A stretch of DNA of 35,945 bases from Sulfurimonas sp. C5. Lineage in GTDB: Bacteria; Campylobacterota; Campylobacteria; Campylobacterales; Sulfurimonadaceae. The notes under the pieces were generated by a model that worked only from the letters and a program-made list of their open reading frames with translations, did not search any database and was not told the origin of the DNA. Both the position numbers and the translations under genes were made by a program. The stretch covers positions 1-35,945 of the forward strand of contig NZ_JARXNQ010000008.1 in the NCBI RefSeq assembly GCF_029872055.1, written 5' to 3'. Positions 16,317 through 25,311 of this stretch are shown here, piece after piece (position 1 is the stretch's first letter; each line of letters begins with the position of its first letter).

Positions 16317-16616
16317 ATGACTGATAAATACACCATTGATACTGAAGAATTTGAAGAGGATGAACTTCCATCTTGGAAGCTCAAAGAGATCCAAAACGCC
16401 AACGAGCTTGAATCAAATATCAATAATCCCGAAAGATGCACATATTCTGTAGGAGATGTCATTAACGGATTTGAGCTCATCAATCGTAAAAGATCCAAAG
16501 ATGGCAGGCGATGGCTAAAACAAGTTCGCTTTAGATGTGCAAAATGCTCTAAAGAGTTTTCAAGAAACATCTCTACAGTGAAAAATCTTAAAAAATGTAA
16601 GTTCTGTAAAGAGTAG
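16317..16616 (+). CDS. Small zinc-ribbon protein of unknown function
   Basis: 99 residues. The C-terminus has two CxxC pairs (FRCAKCSKEF and KKCKFCKE, about residues 74-77 and 93-96) separated by some 15 residues, a typical four-cysteine zinc ribbon. The N-terminal 35 residues are very acidic (DTEEFEEDELPSW) and the middle is basic (NRKRSKDGRRW). Such proteins often bind nucleic acid. There is no good ribosome binding site of its own, so it may depend on the micro-ORF upstream. The overlapping minus-strand frame looks like an antisense shadow. Confidence 0.65.
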   Translation: MTDKYTIDTEEFEEDELPSWKLKEIQNANELESNINNPERCTYSVGDVINGFELINRKRSKDGRRWLKQVRFRCAKCSKEFSRNISTVKNLKKCKFCKE

Positions 16617-16650
16617 TCTTTGAAACGTGATTTCTACTGAGTCCCATTCT

Positions 16651-17496
16651 TTATTTACAAATTTTTGAATACATAGCAGGACGGCGATCACGGATCAGTC
16701 CCCAGTACTCTCTTTGTTTTGCATTCTCTGCAAAATCAAATTCACCGTAGATGATCTCCTCTTGATCACGACTCGCTTCAGCTATCTTTTCTCCTGTATA
16801 GTCAGTGATAAACGATGAACCGTAAAAAGTAAGCTCAGAAGAGGCCCCTTTTTCAGTCCCGATTCTGTTTGCAGCTACTACAGGAACCGTATTTGTTGCC
16901 GCATGTCCCATCTGTACACGTTGCCAGTGTTCTTTTGAATCTAGATGAATTTCAGGCTCGCTTCCAATAGCTGTAGGATAGAAAATAATATCTGCACCCA
17001 TAAGTGTAAGTGCACGTGCCGTTTCACAGAACCACTGATCCCAGCAAATCCCCACACCCACATTTCCAAACTCTGTTTTATACACTTTAAAACCAGTATC
17101 GCCAGGAGTGAAATAAAATTTCTCTTCATATCCTGGACCATCGGGAATATGCGTTTTACGATAATTATCCATCACTGTCCCGTCTGTATTGATAGCAACA
17201 AGCGAGTTAAAATATTTATCCTCTGTTTTTTCAAAATAGCTTACTAAGATGACAACATGATGCTCTTTTGCCAAGGGGATAAACTCTGCAATTATCGGAT
17301 TGTTTTTTAATGGTTGTGCCCATGAAAAATATTTTTCATCCATATCTTGACAAAAGTAATACCCTTCAAACAATTCAGGTAAAAGGATAATATTAGCACC
17401 ATTTTTAGCAGCTTGTTCTACAAACTCTTTTGCTTTTTGAATATTTTTACTTTTATCTTCACTCATTTGCATCTGAATTGCAGCAACTTTTACCAT
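16651..17496 (-). CDS. aguB: N-carbamoylputrescine amidohydrolase
   Basis: 281 residues, nitrilase superfamily. The Glu-Lys-Cys triad is visible: Glu41 in LLPELFEG, Lys114 in YRKTHIPD and Cys151 in GICWDQWFCETAR, the last being a fingerprint of AguB-type enzymes. It releases ammonia and CO2 from N-carbamoylputrescine to give putrescine, in the agmatine route to polyamines. I place the start at ATG 17496 because GGAG lies 6 bases upstream; an ATG four codons earlier lacks a binding site. The partner agmatine deiminase gene is not in the window. It ends the long run that begins at kdsA. Confidence 0.9.
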   Translation of the reverse strand: MVKVAAIQMQMSEDKSKNIQKAKEFVEQAAKNGANIILLPELFEGYYFCQDMDEKYFSWAQPLKNNPIIAEFIPLAKEHHVVILVSYFEKTEDKYFNSLVAINTDGTVMDNYRKTHIPDGPGYEEKFYFTPGDTGFKVYKTEFGNVGVGICWDQWFCETARALTLMGADIIFYPTAIGSEPEIHLDSKEHWQRVQMGHAATNTVPVVAANRIGTEKGASSELTFYGSSFITDYTGEKIAEASRDQEEIIYGEFDFAENAKQREYWGLIRDRRPAMYSKICK

Positions 17497-17539
17497 CTCT
17501 ATCTCCATACAGATTTTTTGAAATTTTACTATTTTATTT

Positions 17540-18469
17540 TTAAATTAGAGGTGTCCCTTTTTCTTTGTACCAATTTAAAATATACTCCCATGCTTCATTT
17601 GCATTATCTACAAAAGCAAAGCTATTCATATCTTCGGCTGAGATCACACCCTCTTCTTTTAAAAACTCAAAATTTATCGCCCTATCCCAAAAACTTTTTC
17701 CAACTAAAACCACGGGGATAGGATCCGTTTTTTCTGTTTGAATCAATGTTAGCGTTTCAAATAGTTCATCAAATGTACCAAAGCCTCCAGGATATATAAC
17801 AAGGGCTCTTGCTCTTTGTAAAAAATGCATCTTTCTGACGGCAAAATAATGAAATTTAAAACAAAGCTCAGGCGTAATATAAGGGTTTGGAAACTGTTCA
17901 TGCGGCAGTAAGATATTTAAACCTATTGATTTTGCACCGACATCGAAAGAGCCTCTATTAGCTGCTTCCATAATCCCAGGACCGCCACCCGTCATAATAG
18001 TTATACGGCAGTCTCCGGGAGTTTTTCCACTGCTACCTACCAGTCGTCCAAAACGTCTCGCATCCTCATAATAAATACTTTTACCCACCATACGCTCTGC
18101 AACATAAAGCTCACGTAATAAATCCCTGTCTTCAGGAGATTCTTCTAACCTTTTTTCTGTCTCTTTAAACTTTTCAAAAGCAGTTTTTTGTTCTACAATT
18201 CTTGCACTTCCAAACACAACGATAGTATGTTCTATGCCCATCTCTGCTATTGCAAGTTCAGCTTTTATGTAGTCTAGTTCAAGTCTGATACCTCTTGTAT
18301 CGTTTGAATTTAAAAAATTTTTATCTTCAAAAGCAATTTGATAAGTCGGACTTTTTTGCAAAGCCTCAATCAATTTTTTTGCTTTAGGTTCTTCTTCACT
18401 TGACTTTGGATCTTCCCACGGAAGTTTTTCTCTTTTGACACTTTTCATCTCTGGATACCTCTGTATCAT
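17540..18469 (-). CDS. LOG-family (lysine-decarboxylase-like) nucleotide hydrolase
   Basis: 309 residues. The core from about residue 80 is a Rossmann fold with VVFGSARI, GGGPGIMEAAN (161-171), the conserved Arg-Lys in FAVRKMHF (212-213) and PGGFGTFDE (227-235), the signature of LOG proteins, which remove ribose 5-phosphate from nucleotide monophosphates such as cytokinin precursors. The bacterial substrate is usually unknown. The N-terminal 75 residues are a basic/acidic extension found in the longer LOG subgroup. ATG at 18448 (residue 8) is an alternative start with AGAGG 9 bases upstream. Confidence 0.85.
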   Translation of the reverse strand: MIQRYPEMKSVKREKLPWEDPKSSEEEPKAKKLIEALQKSPTYQIAFEDKNFLNSNDTRGIRLELDYIKAELAIAEMGIEHTIVVFGSARIVEQKTAFEKFKETEKRLEESPEDRDLLRELYVAERMVGKSIYYEDARRFGRLVGSSGKTPGDCRITIMTGGGPGIMEAANRGSFDVGAKSIGLNILLPHEQFPNPYITPELCFKFHYFAVRKMHFLQRARALVIYPGGFGTFDELFETLTLIQTEKTDPIPVVLVGKSFWDRAINFEFLKEEGVISAEDMNSFAFVDNANEAWEYILNWYKEKGTPLI

Positions 18470-18489
18470 TATACTATTTCTATCCTTTT

Positions 18490-20730
18490 TTATATAAGTT
18501 CAAGCAGTACCGTATCTCTTTTGGTACTTTCTACACGTCTACAGGCATTTTCAAATGCACCGTTTTCCCCAATAACTATACACCTGTGTTTTGCTCTTGT
18601 TATCGCTGTATAAACTAGCTTTGTGTTGTGCATAATATAATGGCTGAAGCTCATCGGAATCACTACTATATCATACTCCATCCCCTGTACTTTATGAATT
18701 GTCAGAGCATAGGAAAGCATCAGATAGTTTTTTGCTTCATCATATTCGTACTGTACTACAATATCCTCATTCGGATAGTATACGAACAGTTGTTCATCTT
18801 CTTCTTCGATCTTAAAAAGCAGTCCGCTCATCCCGTTAAAAATACGTCTTTGAGCAGAGTCTTCTCCCATTTTAAAACCTTCAGAACTCCATGAGGTCAT
18901 GTTCTCATTTTTTGTGTGAACCACTTTGTCCATCAGACGAAATTCTACACTTCCCTTTTTAAAACACTTCTTCGGATTCGGGTTAAAATACTCTTGCAGA
19001 ATTTTATTGAGATTTGTTGTCCCTAAACTCCCACCCTTCATCGGTGTAATTACCTGAAAGTAATTGAGATACTCTTTGATCTGTTTGTTGTTCAGTCTGT
19101 ATCTAGCTTTTTCGATCGACTCGATCACTTTATGCAAAATCTCTGAGATAATATGTTGCGCATTTTGTTCTCGAAGATCTTTGAGTTCATCTTGTGAAAG
19201 TTGGTTTTTTAAAGCATAATAGTTGGTAATATTAACATCTATAAACTCAAAGTCTTCATATTTTGCTCTATATTCAGGTACTTGTGCTTGACGGATATCG
19301 TTTGCTATTAACGTAATTGCCTGATCTTCACTTTGACGATAAATTTGTGTGAGTTTTACAATGGGTGCCAATTGTAATTCAAGTACATCACTAAGTACGT
19401 TTCCTGCCCCGATAGGAGGGAGCTGTGCGTCATCCCCTACAATAATTACAATCGCTCCGTTAGAGATTTTTCCCATCAATCTTGCAAACAGTGAGGAGTT
19501 GATCATACTCGCTTCATCAATCAGTACAACAGAATACGGAAATTTGTCACTCTCTTCATGCTTGACTAAAAGAGACTGAATCGTAGCACTCTCATACCCT
19601 GTCGTATCACTAATACGTTGTGAAGCGATCCCGCTAAGTGCACAAGTAATAATCTCTTTTTTATCGTAACGGGTATTTAAGAGATTGAGAATTGTTTTGG
19701 AAGTTGTTGATTTTCCGGTTCCCGCATATCCTACAAGAAATAAAATACTTGCACCCTGATTTATCGCTTCTACCGCTTTTCTTTGCTGCTCACCAAGTTT
19801 CAGTTCTTGATCCGCTAAAAAAGCATCAAGATCTTTTACAAAACCGCCGTTATCAAGTTTCGCACGCTTTGTAAAAGTATCATATAAAAACTTTTCGGCA
19901 TCATAAAGTCTTGCGGGAGAAACCCTGTCGTGTTTCATAAGCACTATGCTTTGCTCTGCCACACGTTCAACCAAGATAGCTTCATATAGATTCTCTTTGT
20001 TATAAAAACAGAGCAGTTCATCGAGTGCTGAAAATAAAATCCCTTTGGCAATGCAGCTGTTTCCATTTGCTTCACAGTATTCTAAAAGTACATAGTCCAT
20101 TGCAGAACTCAGACGGTTTTCATCCTCAACTGCGACACCCATTTTCAATGCCAATTCATCTGCACGTTTAAAACCAATGCCAGAAATATTTGTAAGCACA
20201 TAGGGATTTTCTTTGATCTTTGCACAAGGTTCCTGTACATCTTTCATAGCGTTTGCAATGGTTGTAAGCAGTGCCGGTGAAACATCAAAAGGACTTAGAA
20301 ACTCTCCCAGTTCTCTCATTGAACGAAACTGTTTCCAAGAGCTTTGAATCTTTTTAAGACGTTTCTCTTTAATCCCTTTAAATTCAAGAAGTCTTTCTAT
20401 ATCATTATCTAATATATTTACTAACTCTTCACGTCCGAAATGCTCGATCAGATCAGCTGAGAGTTTTTTTGTAAAACCTTTGATGATTTTATTTAAAAAG
20501 AAAAAGAGTTCATTTTGGTTCACTTTGAGAGATTCAAATTTAAAAGTGCGTCCGTATTTTTTGTGCTCTTCCCAATACCCTTGTAGAGTAACGGCAGAGT
20601 CTTTGATGCTTTCAACAGTACTTTCGTAGTACGTACCACTGATTTTTTCACCACTTTTAAGTACTGCAATTATAAAACCGTCATCCTCAAAAAGGATGCG
20701 ATCGATTTGCCCTATAAGTGTTTGCGTCAT
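18490..20730 (-). CDS. recD2: RecD2-type ATP-dependent DNA helicase
   Basis: 746 residues, superfamily 1B. Order: N-terminal OB-like region (1-70), helix-hairpin-helix segments (NILDNDIERLLEFKGIK and NISGIGFKRADELA), Walker A GYAGTGKST (334-342), the DEAS Walker B (VVLIDEASM), GDDAQLPPIGAG, then a C-terminal helicase half with motif VI (YTAITRAKHRC). It is a 5'-3' helicase not tied to RecBC, acting in DNA repair or fork maintenance. It follows the M16 gene after 7 bases. Confidence 0.93.
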   Translation of the reverse strand: MTQTLIGQIDRILFEDDGFIIAVLKSGEKISGTYYESTVESIKDSAVTLQGYWEEHKKYGRTFKFESLKVNQNELFFFLNKIIKGFTKKLSADLIEHFGREELVNILDNDIERLLEFKGIKEKRLKKIQSSWKQFRSMRELGEFLSPFDVSPALLTTIANAMKDVQEPCAKIKENPYVLTNISGIGFKRADELALKMGVAVEDENRLSSAMDYVLLEYCEANGNSCIAKGILFSALDELLCFYNKENLYEAILVERVAEQSIVLMKHDRVSPARLYDAEKFLYDTFTKRAKLDNGGFVKDLDAFLADQELKLGEQQRKAVEAINQGASILFLVGYAGTGKSTTSKTILNLLNTRYDKKEIITCALSGIASQRISDTTGYESATIQSLLVKHEESDKFPYSVVLIDEASMINSSLFARLMGKISNGAIVIIVGDDAQLPPIGAGNVLSDVLELQLAPIVKLTQIYRQSEDQAITLIANDIRQAQVPEYRAKYEDFEFIDVNITNYYALKNQLSQDELKDLREQNAQHIISEILHKVIESIEKARYRLNNKQIKEYLNYFQVITPMKGGSLGTTNLNKILQEYFNPNPKKCFKKGSVEFRLMDKVVHTKNENMTSWSSEGFKMGEDSAQRRIFNGMSGLLFKIEEEDEQLFVYYPNEDIVVQYEYDEAKNYLMLSYALTIHKVQGMEYDIVVIPMSFSHYIMHNTKLVYTAITRAKHRCIVIGENGAFENACRRVESTKRDTVLLELI

Positions 20731-20737
20731 ACAGTAC

Positions 20738-22021
20738 TTATTTTTTCGTTACTATTGCAAAACTCAGTTGTAGTATCTCTGTATGTTTTTTAATAAATTC
20801 GTTGAGATCATCGAGTTTCAAAGCAGAAATTTTTTCTAATTCCTCTTGTGAATGATTCAGTGCAAAACCTTTGTAATATTCTTGGAACGTGCGGTTAAGT
20901 CTTTGACTCATAGTCTCTACTCTTAAAGGCTCACTTCCAAGGAGGAATTTTTTTGTTTGTTCAAGTTCATCTTCAGTTACACCCTTTGTGACAAAGTCTT
21001 TAAAGACCTCTTGAACAACTTTTTTAGCTTCATCACTTGATTCTAGTTTTGTTTGTAAATAGCCAGTCAAATACGAGCGTGATTTTGTAACTTCAACTCT
21101 TGCATATGCACTGTACGCAAGACCGCGTTTTACACGAATTTCCTCCATTAAACGGCTTCCAAATCCACCTGTTCCAAGGATAAAAGTAGCTACTCTAGCT
21201 TTATAGTAATCTTCATCACTTACAGCCATATTATACGGTGAACCGAAGTAAATATACGCCTGTTGTGTTTCTTTATCAAGTTCTAATTCTTTAGATTTTG
21301 CACTTGTATCAAAGTGCGGTAGTTTTTCAGCTTTTCCTTTTGGCAGAGCTTGTAACACTTTACCCATCTGTTTTTTCACATCTTCAAGTGTAACATCACC
21401 GCCAACAAGAACGATTGCTCGAGAGAGACAAATATGTTGCTCGATAAACTTCTTAACGTCTTTAAGAGTAATCTTTTTTATTGTATCAATCTCACCGCTG
21501 CTTGGTTGTGCAAGAACACTCCCTTCAAAAAGAAGTTTGTTTAACTCAACTGCGGCAATATAATCAAAATCATTTGCTTTACGAGAAAGCCCGCCAATCA
21601 TAGTCGTTTGTACTTTTTGTAAAGCATCTTCACTATAGTTTGGATCTTTTAAAAGCTCTTTTAAATATTTCAGAGATTTTACATACTCCTCTTTAAGTGA
21701 GCTGACCTCGATCACAAAAGTCTCTTTTCCGCAGTTTGCAGAGATATGGATTGCACGAGATTCAAGCTCTTCTGCAAAACCGTTTGCACCTAAAGTTTTT
21801 GTCCCTTCATTAAGCATTCTTGATGAAAACTTTGCAAGACCTGCTATTTTTGTATCACGAATACTTCCCGCATTTTGAAAAATCAACTGTGTAGTTACTA
21901 GAGGAAGTCTTTTATCTTCCTCAAAAATAACCGGTACATTTATTCCGTTTATCTCTATGCTGTCAATCTTTGCTGCCATTAAAATCTGTCCTAATAAAAA
22001 AAGTGCTAGAAAAAACTTCAT
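20738..22021 (-). CDS. M16-family protein lacking the zinc site, exported
   Basis: 427 residues with a short signal peptide (MKFFLALFLLGQILMAA), so probably periplasmic. The two M16 halves are present, including the C-terminal substrate-binding motif GGFGSRLMEEIRVKRGLAYS. The HxxEH zinc motif expected after GLA is replaced by KFSSR (64-68), and the distal Glu ligand region (VQTTMIGGLSRKAND) also lacks an obvious ligand. It is therefore likely non-catalytic, like the inactive partner subunits known in M16 heterodimers. Its start shares one base with the mqnC stop (TAATG), so expression is coupled. An active partner gene is not in the window. Confidence 0.88.
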   Translation of the reverse strand: MKFFLALFLLGQILMAAKIDSIEINGINVPVIFEEDKRLPLVTTQLIFQNAGSIRDTKIAGLAKFSSRMLNEGTKTLGANGFAEELESRAIHISANCGKETFVIEVSSLKEEYVKSLKYLKELLKDPNYSEDALQKVQTTMIGGLSRKANDFDYIAAVELNKLLFEGSVLAQPSSGEIDTIKKITLKDVKKFIEQHICLSRAIVLVGGDVTLEDVKKQMGKVLQALPKGKAEKLPHFDTSAKSKELELDKETQQAYIYFGSPYNMAVSDEDYYKARVATFILGTGGFGSRLMEEIRVKRGLAYSAYARVEVTKSRSYLTGYLQTKLESSDEAKKVVQEVFKDFVTKGVTEDELEQTKKFLLGSEPLRVETMSQRLNRTFQEYYKGFALNHSQEELEKISALKLDDLNEFIKKHTEILQLSFAIVTKK

Positions 22022-23070
22022 TAAAAAGTCTCTAAAATATCATACGCCGTATTTCTAATTGCAGGCGTTTCACCAACGTCACGGATAAGATGAAGCATCT
22101 CATCTTTAGCCATTCTAAAACTTGCTCCTGCGGAACTTACTACATTTTCTTCCATCATCGTAGAGCCTAAATCATTTGCTCCAAAGTGAAGAGCCATTTG
22201 ACCAATATACGGGCCTTGCGTTACCCATGAGCTTTGAATATTCGGTACATTGTCAAGATAAAGACGCGCCACCGCTAAAAGTCTCAAGTAACGATTTGAT
22301 GATGGTTTTGGCATATCCGGAAGGAGACGTAACAGTTCCGTATTTTTTCCTTGGAAACTCCACATAATGAACGCACGGAATCCTCCTGTTTCATCTTGCA
22401 AGTTTCTTACCATTTCAAGATGGTCAATTATATCTTCATCGCTCTCAACAGTTCCGTACATCATTGTTGCCGTTGACTTAATTCCTAATTTATGCGCTTT
22501 TCTATGAATATCGACCCATACTTCTGCATCAATTTTCTTCGGTGCGATAATATCTCTTACTTTGTCTGAAAGAATCTCAGCTCCCGCTCCCGGAATAGAA
22601 GCCAGACCTTTTGCTTTCAGGCGAGTTAGAACCTCTTCAACAGAGATGCGTGAAACTTTGGCAATAAAGTCAATTTCAATAGAAGAGAAACCATGAATGG
22701 TAATCTGTGGATATTTTGTGTGGATATGCTCTACAAGATCTTCATACCACTCTATTTTTAGTTTTGGATGCACTCCCCCTTGAAAAAGGATCTGAGTTCC
22801 ACCGATCTCTAAAAGTTCATCAATTTTTGCATCGATCTCATCAAATGTTAGTACATATGCATCAGCATCTTTTTCGTGGCGGTAAAAGGCACAAAACTTA
22901 CAATCAACCCAACAGATGTTCGTATAGTTGATATTTCTGTCAACTACAAATGAAGTAATACCTTCAGGGTGAAGCTCCTTTTTTCTTTGTGTTGCTAGAC
23001 GACCTAACTCTTTTAAATCGGCATTTCTAATTAGGTCAAGTGCCTCTTCTTTTGTTAATCTCTTTTGCAT
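22021..23070 (-). CDS. mqnC: Cyclic dehypoxanthinyl futalosine synthase MqnC
   Basis: 349 residues, radical SAM. The cluster motif is C53-x3-C57-x2-C60 inside RNINYTNICWVDCKFCAFYR, close to the MqnC consensus. It cyclises dehypoxanthine futalosine in the futalosine route to menaquinone, upstream of the mqnP step also encoded in this window. MqnE is the nearest relative, but the overall sequence and length fit MqnC better. It lies 13 bases after the cytochrome gene and overlaps the M16 gene by one base. Confidence 0.9.
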   Translation of the reverse strand: MQKRLTKEEALDLIRNADLKELGRLATQRKKELHPEGITSFVVDRNINYTNICWVDCKFCAFYRHEKDADAYVLTFDEIDAKIDELLEIGGTQILFQGGVHPKLKIEWYEDLVEHIHTKYPQITIHGFSSIEIDFIAKVSRISVEEVLTRLKAKGLASIPGAGAEILSDKVRDIIAPKKIDAEVWVDIHRKAHKLGIKSTATMMYGTVESDEDIIDHLEMVRNLQDETGGFRAFIMWSFQGKNTELLRLLPDMPKPSSNRYLRLLAVARLYLDNVPNIQSSWVTQGPYIGQMALHFGANDLGSTMMEENVVSSAGASFRMAKDEMLHLIRDVGETPAIRNTAYDILETF

Positions 23071-23083
23071 TGTCCCGCTCTTG

Positions 23084-24427
23084 TTATTTCCAACCCTTAT
23101 TTCTAGGATTAATAGATTTTTTTCTTATGAATATAGTATAAAGTATATAGGCTAATATTAAAATAACGAATAATACTAAAATAATCTGAAACCAAGCACT
23201 CATATTTAGAATTCTACTTAGTATTATTTGATGCTCTTTTTCATCAATATCCAGCAGCATCATTTGTGAAATATGCGATACTGTCGACACTGCTAGTGCC
23301 CCGCTTGGAATTGTTTCATGACATGATAAACAAACCCCTCTACGATCAAGCTTATCTTGTTGTGCAGCAGTAAAAACTTTAGATAAATTAAAGTGTGTAA
23401 TGTTATTTTCTTGAAAACTTCCTAGGTCAAGACTACCGTTTAAGACCTTAGATGAAGTATGGCATGATTCACAACTTCGTGAAGCTTTTTGGATAGTATG
23501 CGGAGCAGTCGGTATAAGTTTATTTTTTTCCCAATATTCAACAATTCTTCCTTTTTTATCTATTTCTATAGTTTTTAAAGGTGTATTGGGAGCTGCCGGC
23601 AGAAGTTTATCGTTTTGATCTTTTGCTAAAAATGGCTCTTCCCATCTCATAAGCATAGAAGTTTTTGTTACTTGATTTGCTACTTTTTTTACGCGTAAAT
23701 CTGTTGTCGTTACAGAACCGAAAAATTGAGGTATCCATACCGCATGACAGCTTGAACATGATACGTTTTTCAAGTGCCCTTTGATATATTCCATTGATGC
23801 CAGTGCATGTTTAGACAGCTGCTTTTTCTTTTTGAGTAGTTTTAATGGTTGTAGTTGCAGCTCTTTACCAGAAGCTAGAATGACCGTAACTGTCTGCTCT
23901 TTTTTTAAGACATTAACAAGTGACGTACCTGTACTGCTTATAAGATATGTTACGTTATTTTCTTGAAAAACACCTCTTGCAATCTTGCTACCTTCTATAC
24001 CAAGTTCCCATGGATACTTCTTTGTCGTTCCATGACAATCTTGACACTTTATTTCACTTTCTCTTTTTGAAGACCAAAAATCATCATTATGCATTTCATT
24101 TGAAGTATGGCAATCCTGACAACTCATACCCTTTTGAAAGTGAATATCACTTTGCATATGAAAATGCTCTTTTGAGCCGTAATGTTTTTGTAGTAATCCT
24201 TGATAACTCAACCATACGGGGTTGTCATCATTGGAAAATTTTTTAAAGTTTTGTAATGTAACCGGAGATGTTTTTTGAAGTTTGTTTTTTTGGTGTTCAA
24301 GCGTTTGTGTATGACAACTTGTACATTTACTTGTCATAAACTTTGCTTGTTCTTGATGACATGAGACACATTCACCTAAACCAAAAAGGTTTAGAGTAAG
24401 AATTACTACTAGTGTCAAATATCTCAT
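23084..24427 (-). CDS. Membrane-anchored seven-haem c-type cytochrome
   Basis: 447 residues. N-terminal signal peptide (MRYLTLVVILTLNLFG), then seven CxxCH haem sites at about 20-24, 35-39, 103-107, 128-132, 224-228, 319-323 and 366-370, and a C-terminal transmembrane helix (about 411-434) with a basic cytoplasmic tail. The haem domain is thus periplasmic and membrane-tethered. Two inserts without haems, at about 133-223 and 229-318, separate the haem pairs. The phrases FQENNVT (154-160) and FQENNIT (338-344) are near copies, a trace of internal duplication. No reductase partner is adjacent; it sits between nusB and mqnC. Likely an electron carrier between menaquinol and a periplasmic acceptor; the substrate is unknown. 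Confidence 0.9.
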   Translation of the reverse strand: MRYLTLVVILTLNLFGLGECVSCHQEQAKFMTSKCTSCHTQTLEHQKNKLQKTSPVTLQNFKKFSNDDNPVWLSYQGLLQKHYGSKEHFHMQSDIHFQKGMSCQDCHTSNEMHNDDFWSSKRESEIKCQDCHGTTKKYPWELGIEGSKIARGVFQENNVTYLISSTGTSLVNVLKKEQTVTVILASGKELQLQPLKLLKKKKQLSKHALASMEYIKGHLKNVSCSSCHAVWIPQFFGSVTTTDLRVKKVANQVTKTSMLMRWEEPFLAKDQNDKLLPAAPNTPLKTIEIDKKGRIVEYWEKNKLIPTAPHTIQKASRSCESCHTSSKVLNGSLDLGSFQENNITHFNLSKVFTAAQQDKLDRRGVCLSCHETIPSGALAVSTVSHISQMMLLDIDEKEHQIILSRILNMSAWFQIILVLFVILILAYILYTIFIRKKSINPRNKGWK

Positions 24428-24431
24428 GAGA

Positions 24432-24833
24432 CTACTTTTTGTCTTTAGAGATTGCGTCTAATACACCGTTTATAAATTTTGGAGACTGTTCAGTTCCAAA
24501 TGCTTTTGTAATTTCAACCGCTTCGTTAATAATAACAGCACTGTCAAGATCACCAAAAAGAATTTCATAAGCCGCTAATCTCAGTGTCGCTCTTTCAATT
24601 GCACCAAGACGTTCAAAATCCCACTCTTTTAAATGTGTTTCAATCGCTTTGTCACATTCAGGTAATTTTTCCATTACACCTTCATACAATGAAATTGCAA
24701 AATCCTTTTGTTTATTACGAATTTTTTTCTCTTCTAGAATTTCATCTGTATGTTCAGCGATATTTCCGTTTCCTAAATCGTAAGCGTATAATAAGCTTAC
24801 AACTGCCATTCTTGCGTGATGTCTAGTAGCCAT
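24432..24833 (-). CDS. nusB: Transcription antitermination factor NusB
   Basis: 133 residues, all-helical. ATRHHARMAVVSLLYAYD at the N-terminus, the central WDFERLGAIERATLRLAAYEI block and the final KFINGVLDAISKD are family hallmarks. With NusE (S10) it binds boxA RNA and supports rRNA antitermination. The start shares one base with the ribH stop (TAATG). The ribH-nusB pair is common across bacteria. Confidence 0.96.
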   Translation of the reverse strand: MATRHHARMAVVSLLYAYDLGNGNIAEHTDEILEEKKIRNKQKDFAISLYEGVMEKLPECDKAIETHLKEWDFERLGAIERATLRLAAYEILFGDLDSAVIINEAVEITKAFGTEQSPKFINGVLDAISKDKK

Positions 24834-25297
24834 TAAAGCACCTCGTAAAGGTCAAGCATTTCAAGCACTACCGTCATAGCTTCAAAACCTTTGTTCCCTG
24901 CTTTTGTTCCTGCTCTTTCAATTGCTTGCTCGATAGTATCTGTTGTTAAAAGACCGAATGAAACAGGTTTTTGATATTTTAGGCTCATACTTGCAATCCC
25001 TTTTGTCGCTTCTGCAGAAACATAATCGAAGTGAGGAGTTGAACCGCGGATAACTGCACCTAATGCACATACACCGTCATATTTTCCGCTCTCTAACAGT
25101 TTTTGAACAACCATTGGAAGCTCAAATGCACCCGGTGCTAAAATATGTGTCAGGTTTGCTTCATCACCGCCGTGTCTTAAAAATGCATCTTTAGCACCTT
25201 CAACTAGTCTATCAACTACAAAGTGGTTCCATCTAGTACTTACAATTGCTACTTTTTTACCTTCAACAGCTCTTAATTTACCTTCAATAACTTGCAT
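24833..25297 (-). CDS. ribH: 6,7-dimethyl-8-ribityllumazine synthase
   Basis: 154 residues, the usual size. [16 protein letters not shown], the APGAFELP loop and [17 protein letters not shown] (with the catalytic His) are diagnostic. It makes the direct precursor of riboflavin from a ribityl-uracil and dihydroxybutanone phosphate. AGGAAA precedes the ATG. It is 14 bases after kdsA. No FMN riboswitch is visible upstream. Confidence 0.97.
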   Translation of the reverse strand: MQVIEGKLRAVEGKKVAIVSTRWNHFVVDRLVEGAKDAFLRHGGDEANLTHILAPGAFELPMVVQKLLESGKYDGVCALGAVIRGSTPHFDYVSAEATKGIASMSLKYQKPVSFGLLTTDTIEQAIERAGTKAGNKGFEAMTVVLEMLDLYEVL

Positions 25298-25311
25298 CGT
25301 TTTCCTTTAAT

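Noticed and set aside
16244-16570. Minus-strand frame opposite the zinc-ribbon gene
   Set aside because: Low-complexity Ser/Leu content and no start signal; the plus-strand frame has paired CxxC motifs.
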